A program made the translations under genes and the position numbers. From Altererythrobacter sp. KTW20L (GTDB taxonomy: Bacteria; Pseudomonadota; Alphaproteobacteria; Sphingomonadales; Sphingomonadaceae): a stretch of DNA of 64,000 nt. Below the pieces are notes generated by a model. The model worked only from the letters and a program-made list of their open reading frames with translations. It was not told where the DNA came from and did no database searches. Numbering within the stretch: position 1 is the first letter of the stretch; every line of letters begins with the position of its first letter. The DNA lies in contig NZ_JAMFLH010000004.1 in assembly GCF_023501975.1 (NCBI RefSeq), forward strand, positions 187,001 through 251,000, written 5' to 3'. Shown here piece after piece: positions 27,569 to 35,842 of the stretch.

Positions 27569-29008
27569 ATGAGCCAACCTCGGGATTTTTTCAAGGAGAT
27601 ATCTAGTTGGCCTATTGAAGCGCTCGACGAAGATATTGCACGGTACTTTTACCACTTTGAGGACGTATCTTTGATTGAGGGCGGTAAAAGAAACGTAGTA
27701 ATTGGAAGGAAGGGAACAGGAAAGACAGCCATTGCGGAATACATAAGGAATAAAAGTAAAAATATTGGCGTCGCAAAACTTCTTTCATTTAAGAATTTTC
27801 CATTCAACCAGCTTTATAGCCTTGACGACAATTCTTACACTTCGCCAAATCAGTATATTTCTGTTTGGGAATATGTTATTTATTGCACGATATGCTGCAT
27901 GATGATCGAAGATAATACAGTTGATGAACTTAGGAGGAGGCAGCTTAGGGGCTTTTTTGATATTGATATCGAGAATGCATTGTCGAACTCAATACAGAAG
28001 ATCAGCGATCGTTCATTTAGTTTAAATATATTGGGCCTCGGCGGTGGAGTTGGTGGAGCTAAAGACAAAAATGCATTTCTTGAAATTTCTCAAAGAAATG
28101 AAATATTAAAAAAGTATATATCACAGAATATTTCGAAAAGATCATATTACATTTTATTTGATGCACTCGATGAGGATTATAAGGGAGTCCTTCGTCCGGA
28201 TAGAAAGGAAAAATATTTCGATCTTTTGATAGGATTGCTTAAAGCGGTTCAGAACGTTAGGCGCTCATTGGGTGAAACGCATAACGTGGTTCCGCTAGTC
28301 TTCCTGAGAGATGATATATTTGATTTGTGCAGGGATCCTGACAAGAACAAATGGCTAGATCGGGCGATAGTTTTAGACTGGAATTTGAGCTCAATAAAGA
28401 AGCTCGTTGCCTATAGGTTAACTCGGGCATTGGATGCTAATGCAAGTCCGCAAGATTTCGAAAAAATTTGGGGGAAATATTTTTCCGATGCTGTGAGGCA
28501 TGACCGAAGGCATCGAAAGACGGAGGACGCATTTACTTATGTTCGACGTTTTACTTACGGTAGACCTAGGGATTTTGTGAGTTATATCCGTGAATGCGCA
28601 AAATTAGCTCTAAATGATGGTGTCGATTTTGTTTCGGGGGCAATGATTAAGCGCGCGAACGAGGGTCACTCGGAGTACTTGAGAGGAGAAATCATCGACG
28701 AGACATATTCTATTTTGGAAAATATCCAAGAAATACTAGATATGCTTGCGGAGCACAGAAAATACATATTTTCACAAGATGAATTTAGAAAGCTGTATGA
28801 TGCAGAGTTTAAAAATGACGTTTCTGATAGCTATAAACTCGGCGCGAACGAGGTATTGAAGCTATTATATCATTTTAATGTCATAGGAAACGTTGTTAGA
28901 GGTTCGAATCATCAAGTCTTTTCTTATTCCTCTAATAATAAAAAACTGAACCCGAGGGAAAACATTTGTATTCACGTTGGCCTTTTGAAGGCCCTTGATA
29001 TCCGGTGA
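27569..29008 (+). CDS. P-loop ATPase, Sll1717-like family; AT-rich, probably acquired
   Basis: 479 residues. Walker A is GRKGTGKTA (46-54) and Walker B YYILFDALDED (193-203), followed by VPLVFLRDDIFD (241-252), an order typical of STAND/KAP-like ATPases and of the Sll1717 family. A helical C-terminal region of about 200 residues carries RPRDFVSYIRECA and may be a sensor or winged-helix part. No transmembrane segment is obvious. The gene is strikingly AT-rich and uses codons such as AAA, ATA and TTT that its neighbours avoid. Such solitary ATPases often occur in defence islands; that role is inference. Confidence 0.72.
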   Translation: MSQPRDFFKEISSWPIEALDEDIARYFYHFEDVSLIEGGKRNVVIGRKGTGKTAIAEYIRNKSKNIGVAKLLSFKNFPFNQLYSLDDNSYTSPNQYISVWEYVIYCTICCMMIEDNTVDELRRRQLRGFFDIDIENALSNSIQKISDRSFSLNILGLGGGVGGAKDKNAFLEISQRNEILKKYISQNISKRSYYILFDALDEDYKGVLRPDRKEKYFDLLIGLLKAVQNVRRSLGETHNVVPLVFLRDDIFDLCRDPDKNKWLDRAIVLDWNLSSIKKLVAYRLTRALDANASPQDFEKIWGKYFSDAVRHDRRHRKTEDAFTYVRRFTYGRPRDFVSYIRECAKLALNDGVDFVSGAMIKRANEGHSEYLRGEIIDETYSILENIQEILDMLAEHRKYIFSQDEFRKLYDAEFKNDVSDSYKLGANEVLKLLYHFNVIGNVVRGSNHQVFSYSSNNKKLNPRENICIHVGLLKALDIR

Positions 29009-29121
29009 ATGACAAATTGACGTGCCAAGTTCCCAGATGGTTTGTGTGGTTAATGTTCCCAGTCTCTGAGAGTTTCTAAAACCCTTTCCTACACCCCCCA
29101 AACCATGCTCGGCTCCCGCGC

Positions 29122-29673
29122 ATGACCCAGCAAAACCTCCCCACCGCCGCCGCGCCCGCTCCCGCACTGTCAGCATCTGGCGCCAGCCCCAACACCAGCC
29201 TCGCCCGCGTGCAGAACCCGCGCGAGTGGACGCAGGCCAAGCAGGCGGAGTTCCTGCGGCAGCTTGCCGCCACGCACTGCGTCAGCACGGCAGCGCGGTC
29301 TGTCGGGATGGCGCGGCAATCGGCCTATCGCTTGCGCAACCGGTTGAAGGGCCAGCCGTTCGACATTGCCTGGGCCTGCGCATTCCGCCGCCAGTTCGAT
29401 GCCCTGGCCGAGGCCGCGCTCGACCGGGCGATGAACGGGGTGGAGGTGCCGCATTACTACCGGGGCGAGCTGGTCGGCACGCACCGGGTGTTCAACGAAA
29501 CGCTGACCCTGGGCCTGCTCGCCCGCCACCACCGCCTCACCCCCATCCCGCCCGATCGCCACGCCGAACAATACGACTTCGCGCCCGATGATTTCGAGGC
29601 GCTGGTGGAGCGGGTGGCTGGCGGCGACGAGCTGTGGGCGGATGATGTGGGGGATTGTGAGGAGGGGGAGTGA
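29122..29673 (+). CDS. Helix-turn-helix protein, sphingomonad-type, unknown function
   Basis: 183 residues. After a low-complexity Ala/Pro start, residues 36-80 hold a likely helix-turn-helix (EFLRQLAATHCVSTAARSVG then MARQSAYRLRNRL), similar to the DNA-binding parts of transposase-like or terminase-small-like proteins. A second conserved block has AEAALDRAMNGVEVPHYYRG. The C-terminus is acidic. No enzyme motif is seen. Downstream, 29674-30012 contains repeats and several TGTCAC boxes which might be its targets, but that is speculative. Confidence 0.6.
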   Translation: MTQQNLPTAAAPAPALSASGASPNTSLARVQNPREWTQAKQAEFLRQLAATHCVSTAARSVGMARQSAYRLRNRLKGQPFDIAWACAFRRQFDALAEAALDRAMNGVEVPHYYRGELVGTHRVFNETLTLGLLARHHRLTPIPPDRHAEQYDFAPDDFEALVERVAGGDELWADDVGDCEEGE

Positions 29674-29688
29674 GGCTCGAGACACAGA

Positions 29689-29766
29689 CTGCCCGCCCCC
29701 CGGAGGGGAGTTTCCAGCGCCTTCCTTCCTGCTCCCCTCCCTGTGGGAGGGGTTGGGGGCGGGCAG
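29689..29766. repeat. Nested inverted repeat with GC-rich hairpin
   Basis: The outer arms CTGCCCGCCCC (29689-29699) and GGGGCGGGCAG (29756-29766) enclose a hairpin CCCCTCCC-TGT-GGGAGGGG (29734-29752). Resembles common alphaproteobacterial intergenic repeats and could end transcription of the HTH gene. Confidence 0.65.
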
Positions 29767-30012
29767 GGATGGGTCCGCGCTTCTCCCGGGGGGGGTGTCA
29801 CTTTGTCCACCCGCCCGAAACCCGGCGCAAACCCGCACAAATCCGCCATTTCCAGCGCGCGACAAAGGTGACACCCTGTCACTTCTGTCACCTTTGCCGC
29901 TTTATCCCGCTGGCCGCCTGATCTATGATCGCCAGCGGAGGGGAGACGGGGAACCCCGGTGCAGCCTGTCCGGTTGACCGGGTATCACCGCCAACCACAA
30001 AACGGAGCAATC
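29767..30012. other. Intergenic region with repeated TGTCAC boxes
   Basis: No gene is seen. TGTCACTTT occurs at about 29799, and a perfect 11-bp inverted repeat CAAAGGTGACA / TGTCACCTTTG lies at 29863-29873 and 29886-29896, with another TGTCACTTC between the arms. These look like operator sites. The promoter of the HPF-like gene is expected in the last 100 bases. Confidence 0.5.
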
Positions 30013-30354
30013 ATGGATATCCAGTTCAACACCGACAGCAGCATCATGGGCACCGAGAACGTGGCCGAACGGGTGGAAGCGCATCTGCGCGATCGCCTCT
30101 CGCGCTTTGCCGAGCGGCTCACCCGGCTGGAGGTGCACCTGACCGATACCAATGGCGCCAAGGGCGGGGCCGACGATGTGCGCTGCATGATCGAGGCGCG
30201 GCCGCGCGGGGGCGATCCGCTGTCGGTCACGGCCAATTCCGCCACTGTCGATGCCGCCGCGCGCGATGCGGCGAACAAGCTGGTCACCGTGCTGGACCGC
30301 CAGTTCGGCAAGGCGGGGCGTCACCCGGCTCCACAAGAACCGGTCATCGATTGA
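30013..30354 (+). CDS. HPF/RaiA-like ribosome-associated factor
   Basis: 113 residues from ATG 30013 (AACGGAGCA upstream). Matches the short hibernation-promoting factor/YfiA fold: MDIQFNTDSSIMGTENVAE, then the alternating strand and helix pattern with VEVHL-type strands and AARDAANKLVTVLDRQFGK. Such proteins bind the 30S decoding site in stationary phase. It lacks the C-terminal dimerisation domain of long HPF. The stop overlaps the next small gene (TGATG). Confidence 0.72.
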   Translation: MDIQFNTDSSIMGTENVAERVEAHLRDRLSRFAERLTRLEVHLTDTNGAKGGADDVRCMIEARPRGGDPLSVTANSATVDAAARDAANKLVTVLDRQFGKAGRHPAPQEPVID

Positions 30355-30551
30355 TGGCCGACCTTTACCTGAAAGCGCTGGAGGCCGAGCGCAAGCAGCT
30401 GTGGGCCACCTGCCGGCTGAAGGGCCTGCCCAAAGGCACCCCCGAACGAATGCGGATCGACGAGCTCGACCGCCTGCTGGCCGAGCACAAGGCGAAGGCC
30501 GATGCGAAGCTGGGGGCCAAGGTGGCGGGCAAGGCAGGGACGCAGGCTTGA
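30354..30551 (+). CDS. Small basic protein coupled to the HPF-like gene
   Basis: 65 residues, highly charged and probably helical (MADLYLKALEAERKQLW..., ending in an Ala/Lys-rich tail AKADAKLGAKVAGKAG). It overlaps the HPF-like stop, so it is expressed with it. Family not recognised. The lysine-rich tail suggests nucleic-acid or ribosome binding, which is inference. Confidence 0.55.
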   Translation: MADLYLKALEAERKQLWATCRLKGLPKGTPERMRIDELDRLLAEHKAKADAKLGAKVAGKAGTQA

Positions 30552-30561
30552 GCGTGGGGGC

Positions 30562-30693
30562 CTAGCGGTTCTTCATGTTCTCGAGGCCCTTCACGCCGCC
30601 GGGAGCAAGCGGGGCGAGCGCGGCGTTGGTCTTGGGCTTTTCCGCCTTGGGTTTGCGGATTTCCTTGTTCGACTTCTTCTGACCCTTGGCCAT
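30562..30693 (-). CDS. 43-residue basic protein
   Basis: ATG at 30693 opens a short frame of 43 codons: MAKGQKKSNKEIRKPKA at the start, then a Pro/Ala segment and a C-terminus GLENMKNR. Ten of the first 19 residues are Lys or Arg. The composition resembles small basic proteins often left unannotated in sphingomonads. Codon position bias is consistent with coding. Convergent with the gene ending at 30551. Function unknown; RNA binding is possible. Confidence 0.65.
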   Translation of the reverse strand: MAKGQKKSNKEIRKPKAEKPKTNAALAPLAPGGVKGLENMKNR

Positions 30694-30729
30694 GGTGGTT
30701 CCGATCGCGGGCGGGATGCCCGGGGCAGG

Positions 30730-31194
30730 CTATAGGCCGCTGCGGGCCAGCTTGACCAGCACGGTGTCGAGTTGCTGCAGGAAGCGCGACCGGTCGGCCT
30801 TGCTGAAAGGGGCAGGGCCTCCGGTGATGCCGTCGGCCCCGGCCCGCAGGTCGGCCATGATGGCGCGGGTGGCAATGGCCCCGCCGATGGAGCCTTGGGT
30901 GAACGGCTTGCCGTTGTTGCCGATCACGGTCGCCCCCGCCTTCAGGCAGCGGTCGGCCAGCAGGATGTCGGCGGTGATGACCACGATTGCGGGGCTGGCG
31001 TGGTCGGCGATCCAGTCATCCGCCGCGTCAAACCCGCCGTCCACCACGACGCGGGTGATGGAGGGGCTATCGGGAATGCGGAAGGGTGAATTGCTGACGA
31101 CCTTGACCGGCACCTTGTGGCGCAGGGCCACGCGGTAGATCTCCTCCTTCACCGGGCAGGCATCGGCATCGACGAGGATGGTGAGGCTGGTGAT
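30730..31194 (-). CDS. YaiI/YqxD family protein (DUF188, UPF0178)
   Basis: DUF188 proteins begin with ILVDADACPVK; here that string is encoded, but no ATG, GTG or TTG precedes it in frame. The first usual start, GTG 31152, would remove the conserved VDADACP motif. Codon ATC 31194 (ITSLTILVDADACPVK) has AAGAGG eight bases upstream, overlapping the end of the PhnA-like gene, so a rare ATC start is proposed. Other motifs are VVDGGFDAADDWI, TADILLADRCL and GGPAPFSKADRSRF. Function is unknown, with a PIN-like fold suspected. Coupled to the gene upstream. Confidence 0.8.
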   Translation of the reverse strand: MTSLTILVDADACPVKEEIYRVALRHKVPVKVVSNSPFRIPDSPSITRVVVDGGFDAADDWIADHASPAIVVITADILLADRCLKAGATVIGNNGKPFTQGSIGGAIATRAIMADLRAGADGITGGPAPFSKADRSRFLQQLDTVLVKLARSGL

Positions 31195-31199
31195 AGGCG

Positions 31200-31514
31200 C
31201 TACCTCTTGCGGACGAATTCGGCGCGCAGGACCAGGCCCTTGATCCCGGGATAGCGGCAGTCGATCTCCTGCGGATCGCCGGTCAGGCGGATGGAGGGGA
31301 TCACGGTGCCCTGCTTCAGCGTCTGCCCCGCGCCCTTGACGTCGAGGTTCTTGATGAGGGTGACGGCATCGCCATCCGCCAGCAGGTTGCCCACCGCATC
31401 GCGCACCTCGACCACGTTCTCGGCTTCACGCGCCAGTTCGTTGCGGGCGGCGAGTTCGGAGGCAGGCAGCCACTCGCCGCTGTCCTCGTCATAGACATAG
31501 TCTTCGTCGCTCAT
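31200..31514 (-). CDS. PhnA-domain protein (alkylphosphonate utilisation-like)
   Basis: 104 residues. The C-terminal part VRDAVGNLLADGDAVTLIKNLDVKGAGQTLKQGT is the SH3-like PhnA/YjdM domain. The N-terminus (MSDEDYVYDEDSGEWLPASELA) lacks the zinc-ribbon cysteines of classical PhnA. Despite the name, no role in phosphonate breakdown is supported here. Six bases separate its stop from the proposed DUF188 start, so the two form an operon. Confidence 0.78.
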   Translation of the reverse strand: MSDEDYVYDEDSGEWLPASELAARNELAREAENVVEVRDAVGNLLADGDAVTLIKNLDVKGAGQTLKQGTVIPSIRLTGDPQEIDCRYPGIKGLVLRAEFVRKR

Positions 31515-31762
31515 GGCTCTGTTCCCTCGGTTGCAGAGGGCCGCATGGCACCATTGGGCGGGCGAGGGAAGCGATCGTTAGGTTTTCCGCCGCAGGCATG
31601 CTACAAGGCAATCGCTGACGTCGAATATTGCGACGGACTTCGGCTTTTGACGACCGCCTAACGGCGCAAATTAGACGACGACTTCCTTTCTCTGGACGCA
31701 CTGACGCACGACCCTGGCTGCATGTTGCAGTCACTACCAATGTTCTGTGAAAGGAATACATC

Positions 31763-31975
31763 ATGGCCAAGACTGGCACCGTCAAATTCTTCAACTCGGA
31801 CAAGGGCTATGGCTTCATCCAGCCCGACGACGGCTCGGCCGACAGCTTCGTCCACATTTCGGCCGTGCAGGCCGCGGGCATGACCTCGCTCGATAAGGAC
31901 CAGCGCCTCAACTACGAGATCGAGCAGGGCCGCAACGGCAAGGAAAGCGCCGTCAACCTGTCGTCGGCCGACTGA
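31763..31975 (+). CDS. Cold shock domain protein (CspA family)
   Basis: 70 residues, a single cold shock domain with RNP1 KGYGFIQ and RNP2 SFVHIS. It binds single-stranded RNA or DNA and acts as an RNA chaperone. ATG 31763 has GAAAGGAA upstream. The 248-base upstream gap (31515-31762) is long enough for a structured cold-shock leader. A strong hairpin follows the stop. Confidence 0.95.
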   Translation: MAKTGTVKFFNSDKGYGFIQPDDGSADSFVHISAVQAAGMTSLDKDQRLNYEIEQGRNGKESAVNLSSAD

Positions 31976-31986
31976 TTTCAGCTGAC

Positions 31987-32026
31987 TGCCGGGCGCGGCA
32001 TCCTGCTGCGCCCGGCAATTCCCTTG
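31987..32026 (+). terminator. Hairpin terminator after the cold shock gene
   Basis: A perfect 10-bp stem TGCCGGGCGC / GCGCCCGGCA (31987-31996 with 32008-32017) is followed by ATTCCCTT. The T run is weak, so termination may be partial. Confidence 0.6.
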
Positions 32027-32069
32027 CGGCTCCGTCTTACAGGCAGGCCCGCACAAAGGAGCAGCTGCA

Positions 32070-32336
32070 ATGAACCAGTCCTTCACATTCCTCGATGCCC
32101 GCGCACGCGAGGCCGAGGCAGAGGCTGCCCGCGCCACCCTCGACAACGTCCGCGAACGCGCAATGCGCTCCGCCACGACCTGGCGCACCATGGCCGACAA
32201 GGCGCTGAAGGTTGAATCCGACCGCGCCCGCGCCGAAGTCGAACGCCTTGCCCGCAAGGCCGATGAACTGGCGCAGGAACAGGCCGCCCAGCTCGAACAG
32301 GAGCAGGTAGCGCACTACAGCCAGGCGGCGGAATAG
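32070..32336 (+). CDS. Small coiled-coil protein
   Basis: 88 residues, almost entirely helical with strong Ala/Glu/Arg content and heptad-like spacing (AREAEAEAARATLDNVRERA, VERLARKADELAQEQAAQLE). No signal peptide or membrane helix. AAAGGAG precedes ATG 32070. Family not recognised; probably cytoplasmic. Lies downstream of the cold shock gene, after a hairpin, and may be partly co-transcribed. Confidence 0.6.
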   Translation: MNQSFTFLDARAREAEAEAARATLDNVRERAMRSATTWRTMADKALKVESDRARAEVERLARKADELAQEQAAQLEQEQVAHYSQAAE

Positions 32337-32376
32337 CCGACTGGCGCGCTGCCGCCGGCCCCGCTATGCCGGGGCC

Positions 32377-32817
32377 ATGCGAACACCTACAGCCATTAAT
32401 CTCGCCCTGGCGCTCTCCCTGGCCCTGGCCGCCTGCAACAGCGGGCCCGAGGCCGACCTGCCCGGCAATGCAGCAGACGACCAGCCCTTTGCCGCCATTG
32501 GCGAGGACGAGACGATCCGCCTTGTCGGCACGGAGCCGTTCTGGGGCGGCGATATTGCCCATGGCATGCTCACCTGGTCCACGCCTGAAAACATCGACGG
32601 CGAGCGGGTGCCGGTCACCCGGTTTGCCGGGCGCGGCGGGCTGTCGTTCAGCGGCGAGCTCGACATGCGCCTGTTCGACATCGCTATAACCCCGGCCTCG
32701 TGTTCCGACGGGATGAGCGACCGGACCTATCCCTATGTCGCCACGGTGCAACTGGGCGACCAGCAACTGCACGGCTGCGCCTGGAGCGAGAACGAGGGTT
32801 ATTCGGGCGGCGAATAG
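32377..32817 (+). CDS. COG3650-like lipoprotein
   Basis: 146 residues. The lipobox is LAACN. The mature domain has the pattern IRLVGTEPFWGGDIAHGMLTW...TPENIDGERVPV seen in COG3650 membrane or heat-resistance-related proteins, plus two cysteines (SCSDGMSD and HGCAW) that could form a disulfide. Function unknown. Its end overlaps the convergent pcp gene by 19 bases. Confidence 0.7.
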   Translation: MRTPTAINLALALSLALAACNSGPEADLPGNAADDQPFAAIGEDETIRLVGTEPFWGGDIAHGMLTWSTPENIDGERVPVTRFAGRGGLSFSGELDMRLFDIAITPASCSDGMSDRTYPYVATVQLGDQQLHGCAWSENEGYSGGE

Positions 32818-33395
32818 CCGGCCAGCGTCCGCACGATCCGCGCCACGGCATCGGCCATGACATCGAGCGGCAAGGTGGAAGCGGCATTTGCTGCCAGCGG
32901 CGTTCCGGCGATGGCAGGCAGGTGGACGAACAGCGCTCTGGTTGACAGGCCGCGCGTGGTCACCCGGTCCAGCGCATGGCGGTAGGCGAAGTTGCACAGG
33001 TACTGTCCGGCATCGTGCGAGATCGAACAGGGCGCGTGGGGCGCGATGATATCCCGCAATTCACCAAGGTCAATCGGGGTGGCAATCGCGGGGCCATTGC
33101 CCTGCCGGGCCACGAAGCCCGCCACATCGGGCGCGTCGGGCGCACACATCGTGGTTGCCCGCGCTTCCAGCGTGATCCCCGTTGCGCGGTGCGAATAGCC
33201 GGTCAGGACCAGGGCTGCGGGACCTTCATCGAGCAACAGATCGAGCGTAGGGCCTACTGTCCGGTAATCGACATCGAGCATGGCGAGGCGCGTGGCAGCG
33301 GGCAGCAGGCCGGGATCCCGCGCTGCCAGATGGGCCACCAGCGCCTCGGTCGGGTTGGCGGCCACGCCGGGAAAGGCGCGGAAGCCGGTCAGCAC
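32799..33395 (-). CDS. pcp: Pyroglutamyl-peptidase I (peptidase C15)
   Basis: 198 residues. The C15 features are visible: LTGFRAFPGVAANPTEA at the start, GITLEARA around the catalytic Glu, SHDAGQYLCN with the nucleophile Cys, and FVHLP with the His. It removes N-terminal pyroglutamate from peptides. Slightly shorter than the usual 215 residues. It lies 29 bases downstream of the S41 peptidase on the same strand, so they may be co-transcribed. Confidence 0.82.
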   Translation of the reverse strand: MLTGFRAFPGVAANPTEALVAHLAARDPGLLPAATRLAMLDVDYRTVGPTLDLLLDEGPAALVLTGYSHRATGITLEARATTMCAPDAPDVAGFVARQGNGPAIATPIDLGELRDIIAPHAPCSISHDAGQYLCNFAYRHALDRVTTRGLSTRALFVHLPAIAGTPLAANAASTLPLDVMADAVARIVRTLAGYSPPE

Positions 33396-33424
33396 GGCCG
33401 GCCCGGCAACCTTTCCCGCTGTGG

Positions 33425-34870
33425 TCAGAAAATCCCCGGCACGTTCTGCTGCACGGTATCGGGCCGCTCCGGTTGCAACAGCTCGCGTCCGCTGGCGCGC
33501 TGGGTTGTGGCCGTGGTGCCGAACGGCGTGCAGCCGCGCCCGCCGACGAAATCGAGCGCGACCGACAGCATGTCCTCGCGCGGGTCGCCAAGCTGGAAGC
33601 GGATATCGTCATTGGCACGGCAGGTTTGCGGAACGGTGCTGGCGAGGCCGGTGTAATAGTCGCTTTGGCGGTTGGCGTTCTCCACCCGCAGCGCCACCAC
33701 GCGCAGCCGGTCATCGCAGGCGGCGCGGTCGAGCGCGATCTGGCCGACCGGCTTGCCGAAAGTGTTCTCGCCCACCAGCGCCAGTTCGGTTGCGGGCAGA
33801 TAGGGCTGCATCGAATTGATGATCATCTCGCTGGCACTGGCCGATCCCCGGCTGGTGATGAAGGCGATGCGGGTGGGCTGGATCGATTGTGGCTGGGTAC
33901 GGAAGCGATAAGTGGAATTCTGCCCCGCTTTCGATGGGCGGAACGTAATGTAATCGAACACCTGGCCGTTGAGATTGCGGCCCATCAGGTCACCCATCAG
34001 TTCGGCGATCGAGATCAACCCGCCGCCGTTGTAGCGCAGGTCGATCGCCAGTTCGGTGACACCGGCATCGCGAAACGACTGGTAGGCCGCGCGCAGGTCC
34101 GCATCGGCGGTGTCGATGAAGGTGCGCAGGTTGATATAGCCGACGTGCCGCCCGCCATCGTTGATGATCGAGAAGCCATAGCGGTTGGAAACCGGATCGA
34201 GCGCGTAATTGGCCTTGGCCATGGTTACCACACGCTCCACCCCGCCGGCATCGCGGATGCGGAAGACGCGCGTGGTGCCTGGACTGTCGGGCCCCATGGC
34301 CTCGATCACGCCGAACGGGCCTTGCGTCGCCATCAGCGAATTGACTGTCTGCAGGTTTGCCTCGCTGGTGCCGATGGCGAGCAGTTCGCTACCGCGGTCG
34401 AGCCCCTGGCCCAGGGCCGGAGTACCCTCGAATGCCTCGATCACGAAGACCCGGCGGGCGCCTGTGTCATAGCCAAGGCGGAAGCCGAAGCCGGCAGTCT
34501 CGCCCTGTTCGAAGAAGGCGTTCTCCTCGGCGATCGAGGTGATGTAGGTGAAGTATCGGTCGCGCGACTGGGCGCGGGCCGGGGCTACCAGCGCGTCGAT
34601 ATAGCTTTGTACGCTTGTATGGGCGGCCTTGTTCACGCCCGATGCCAGCAGGTCGGGGAACAGATACCATTCCTGCATCTGCGCCAGCACCCAGTCCTGC
34701 CGCGACGACAGCGAACAGGTCGCGCTGGTGGGCGTGGGCGTAGGCGTGGGCGTAGGCGTGGAGGTGGGCGTTGGGGTGGGGCCGGTCCCGCCGGTCGGGC
34801 CGCTCGATCCGCCGCAGGATGCCACCATGGCCGCGCAGGCCAGCGTCAGCGCGAGATGCGAGGATTTCAT
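33425..34870 (-). CDS. S41-family peptidase lipoprotein with (TP)n linker
   Basis: 481 residues from ATG 34870 (MKSSHLALTLACAAMVASCGG, lipobox Cys19). A Gly/Thr-Pro linker covers 20-50, an N-terminal helical region and PDZ-like domain about 120-220, then the tail-specific protease core with DLRYNGGG (277-284) and the nucleophile region SRGSASASEM (340-349, Ser345 likely). S41 proteases process or degrade periplasmic proteins. The linker is made of 12-base repeats read as GTGGGCGTAGGC on the plus strand. Confidence 0.85.
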   Translation of the reverse strand: MKSSHLALTLACAAMVASCGGSSGPTGGTGPTPTPTSTPTPTPTPTPTSATCSLSSRQDWVLAQMQEWYLFPDLLASGVNKAAHTSVQSYIDALVAPARAQSRDRYFTYITSIAEENAFFEQGETAGFGFRLGYDTGARRVFVIEAFEGTPALGQGLDRGSELLAIGTSEANLQTVNSLMATQGPFGVIEAMGPDSPGTTRVFRIRDAGGVERVVTMAKANYALDPVSNRYGFSIINDGGRHVGYINLRTFIDTADADLRAAYQSFRDAGVTELAIDLRYNGGGLISIAELMGDLMGRNLNGQVFDYITFRPSKAGQNSTYRFRTQPQSIQPTRIAFITSRGSASASEMIINSMQPYLPATELALVGENTFGKPVGQIALDRAACDDRLRVVALRVENANRQSDYYTGLASTVPQTCRANDDIRFQLGDPREDMLSVALDFVGGRGCTPFGTTATTQRASGRELLQPERPDTVQQNVPGIF

Positions 34871-35161
34871 GGCGGCGGCTTCTCTCCATAAGGGAATCGT
34901 CATGGATGTCTGGGGGTTAGGGTTCTTGCGCCCTTGGGGGGAGGCTATCGGCGGGTCGGGCTGCTGGCAAGCGGAGTAAAGCGGCCATTCTGCTGAAAAG
35001 TGGCGCTCAAAGGCGAAAGATCGACAGAACAAGCCGCTCGCGCCCTTGCCAAGGCGCTTGTTGCGAGGCACATCGGCCCACCGCAGTCCTTTGGGGAGGG
35101 ACTGAATCGTTTACGCCTGCCCGCATCGACGGGCGGCAAATTGAGGAAGCGCGAAGTCACC

Positions 35162-35785
35162 ATGTCCGATGTTGTGCCCCAATGGCTCGCCAAGGCGCTG
35201 CACAACCCGCGTCCCGGCCATGCCGGGCTGGTTGTTGCGCGGCTGGCTGCTGCTGGCGAAATTACCGAAGGCATGCTGGGCAAGGGCGGGTTGAAGCTGA
35301 CCAGCGCCGCCTTTGCCGATGGCGAGGCGCTGGACCCCAGCTTTACGGCCGACGAGGAAGATTCGGTGGCACCGCCGCTTGAATGGACCGCACCGCCGCC
35401 GGGCACTTTCGAACTGGTGCTGATCGTGGAAGATCCCGATGCGGTGGCCGCCAAGGACGGCGCGCCGTTCTGCCACTGGGCAGTGTGGGGCCTTGCCGGG
35501 CAACGCGGCAAATTGCTGGAAGGCGAAGTGCCGCCGCGCGTGGGCAAGAACAGCTTCGGCAATTCCGAATGGCTGCTGCCCGATCCGCCGACCGGCGCGG
35601 ACCCGCACGATTACCTATTCCAGCTCTTCGCGCTTGACCTGCCGCTCACCCTGATGCCGGGGGCCAGCCGCGAAGAACTGGTGGAGGCCATCCGTGGCCA
35701 TGTAACCTCCGTTGCGCTGCTGACCGGGACCTATGCCCGGGAAGAGGGTGGCGACTACGATTTCGAGGACGAGGACGAAGACTGA
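35162..35785 (+). CDS. YbhB/YbcL-family PEBP (Raf kinase inhibitor-like) protein
   Basis: 207 residues. The phosphatidylethanolamine-binding fold is identified by APPLEWTAPPPGTFELVLIVEDPDA, FCHWAVWGLAG and HDYLFQLFALDLPL. An N-terminal stretch of about 40 residues and an acidic tail (DYDFEDEDED) extend the core. ATG 35162 follows a weak ribosome binding site. Bacterial PEBPs have no settled role. Followed closely by the SWIB gene. Confidence 0.85.
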   Translation: MSDVVPQWLAKALHNPRPGHAGLVVARLAAAGEITEGMLGKGGLKLTSAAFADGEALDPSFTADEEDSVAPPLEWTAPPPGTFELVLIVEDPDAVAAKDGAPFCHWAVWGLAGQRGKLLEGEVPPRVGKNSFGNSEWLLPDPPTGADPHDYLFQLFALDLPLTLMPGASREELVEAIRGHVTSVALLTGTYAREEGGDYDFEDEDED

Positions 35786-35842
35786 GTTTGGGACCGAGCC
35801 CACAGGTTCGGATGATCATTTTTAAGAGGGAAGGAAAGTACT

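Noticed and set aside
29689-29766. Possible tRNA or structured RNA
   Set aside because: The inverted repeats have no tRNA arms or anticodon loop and resemble intergenic repeats or a terminator.
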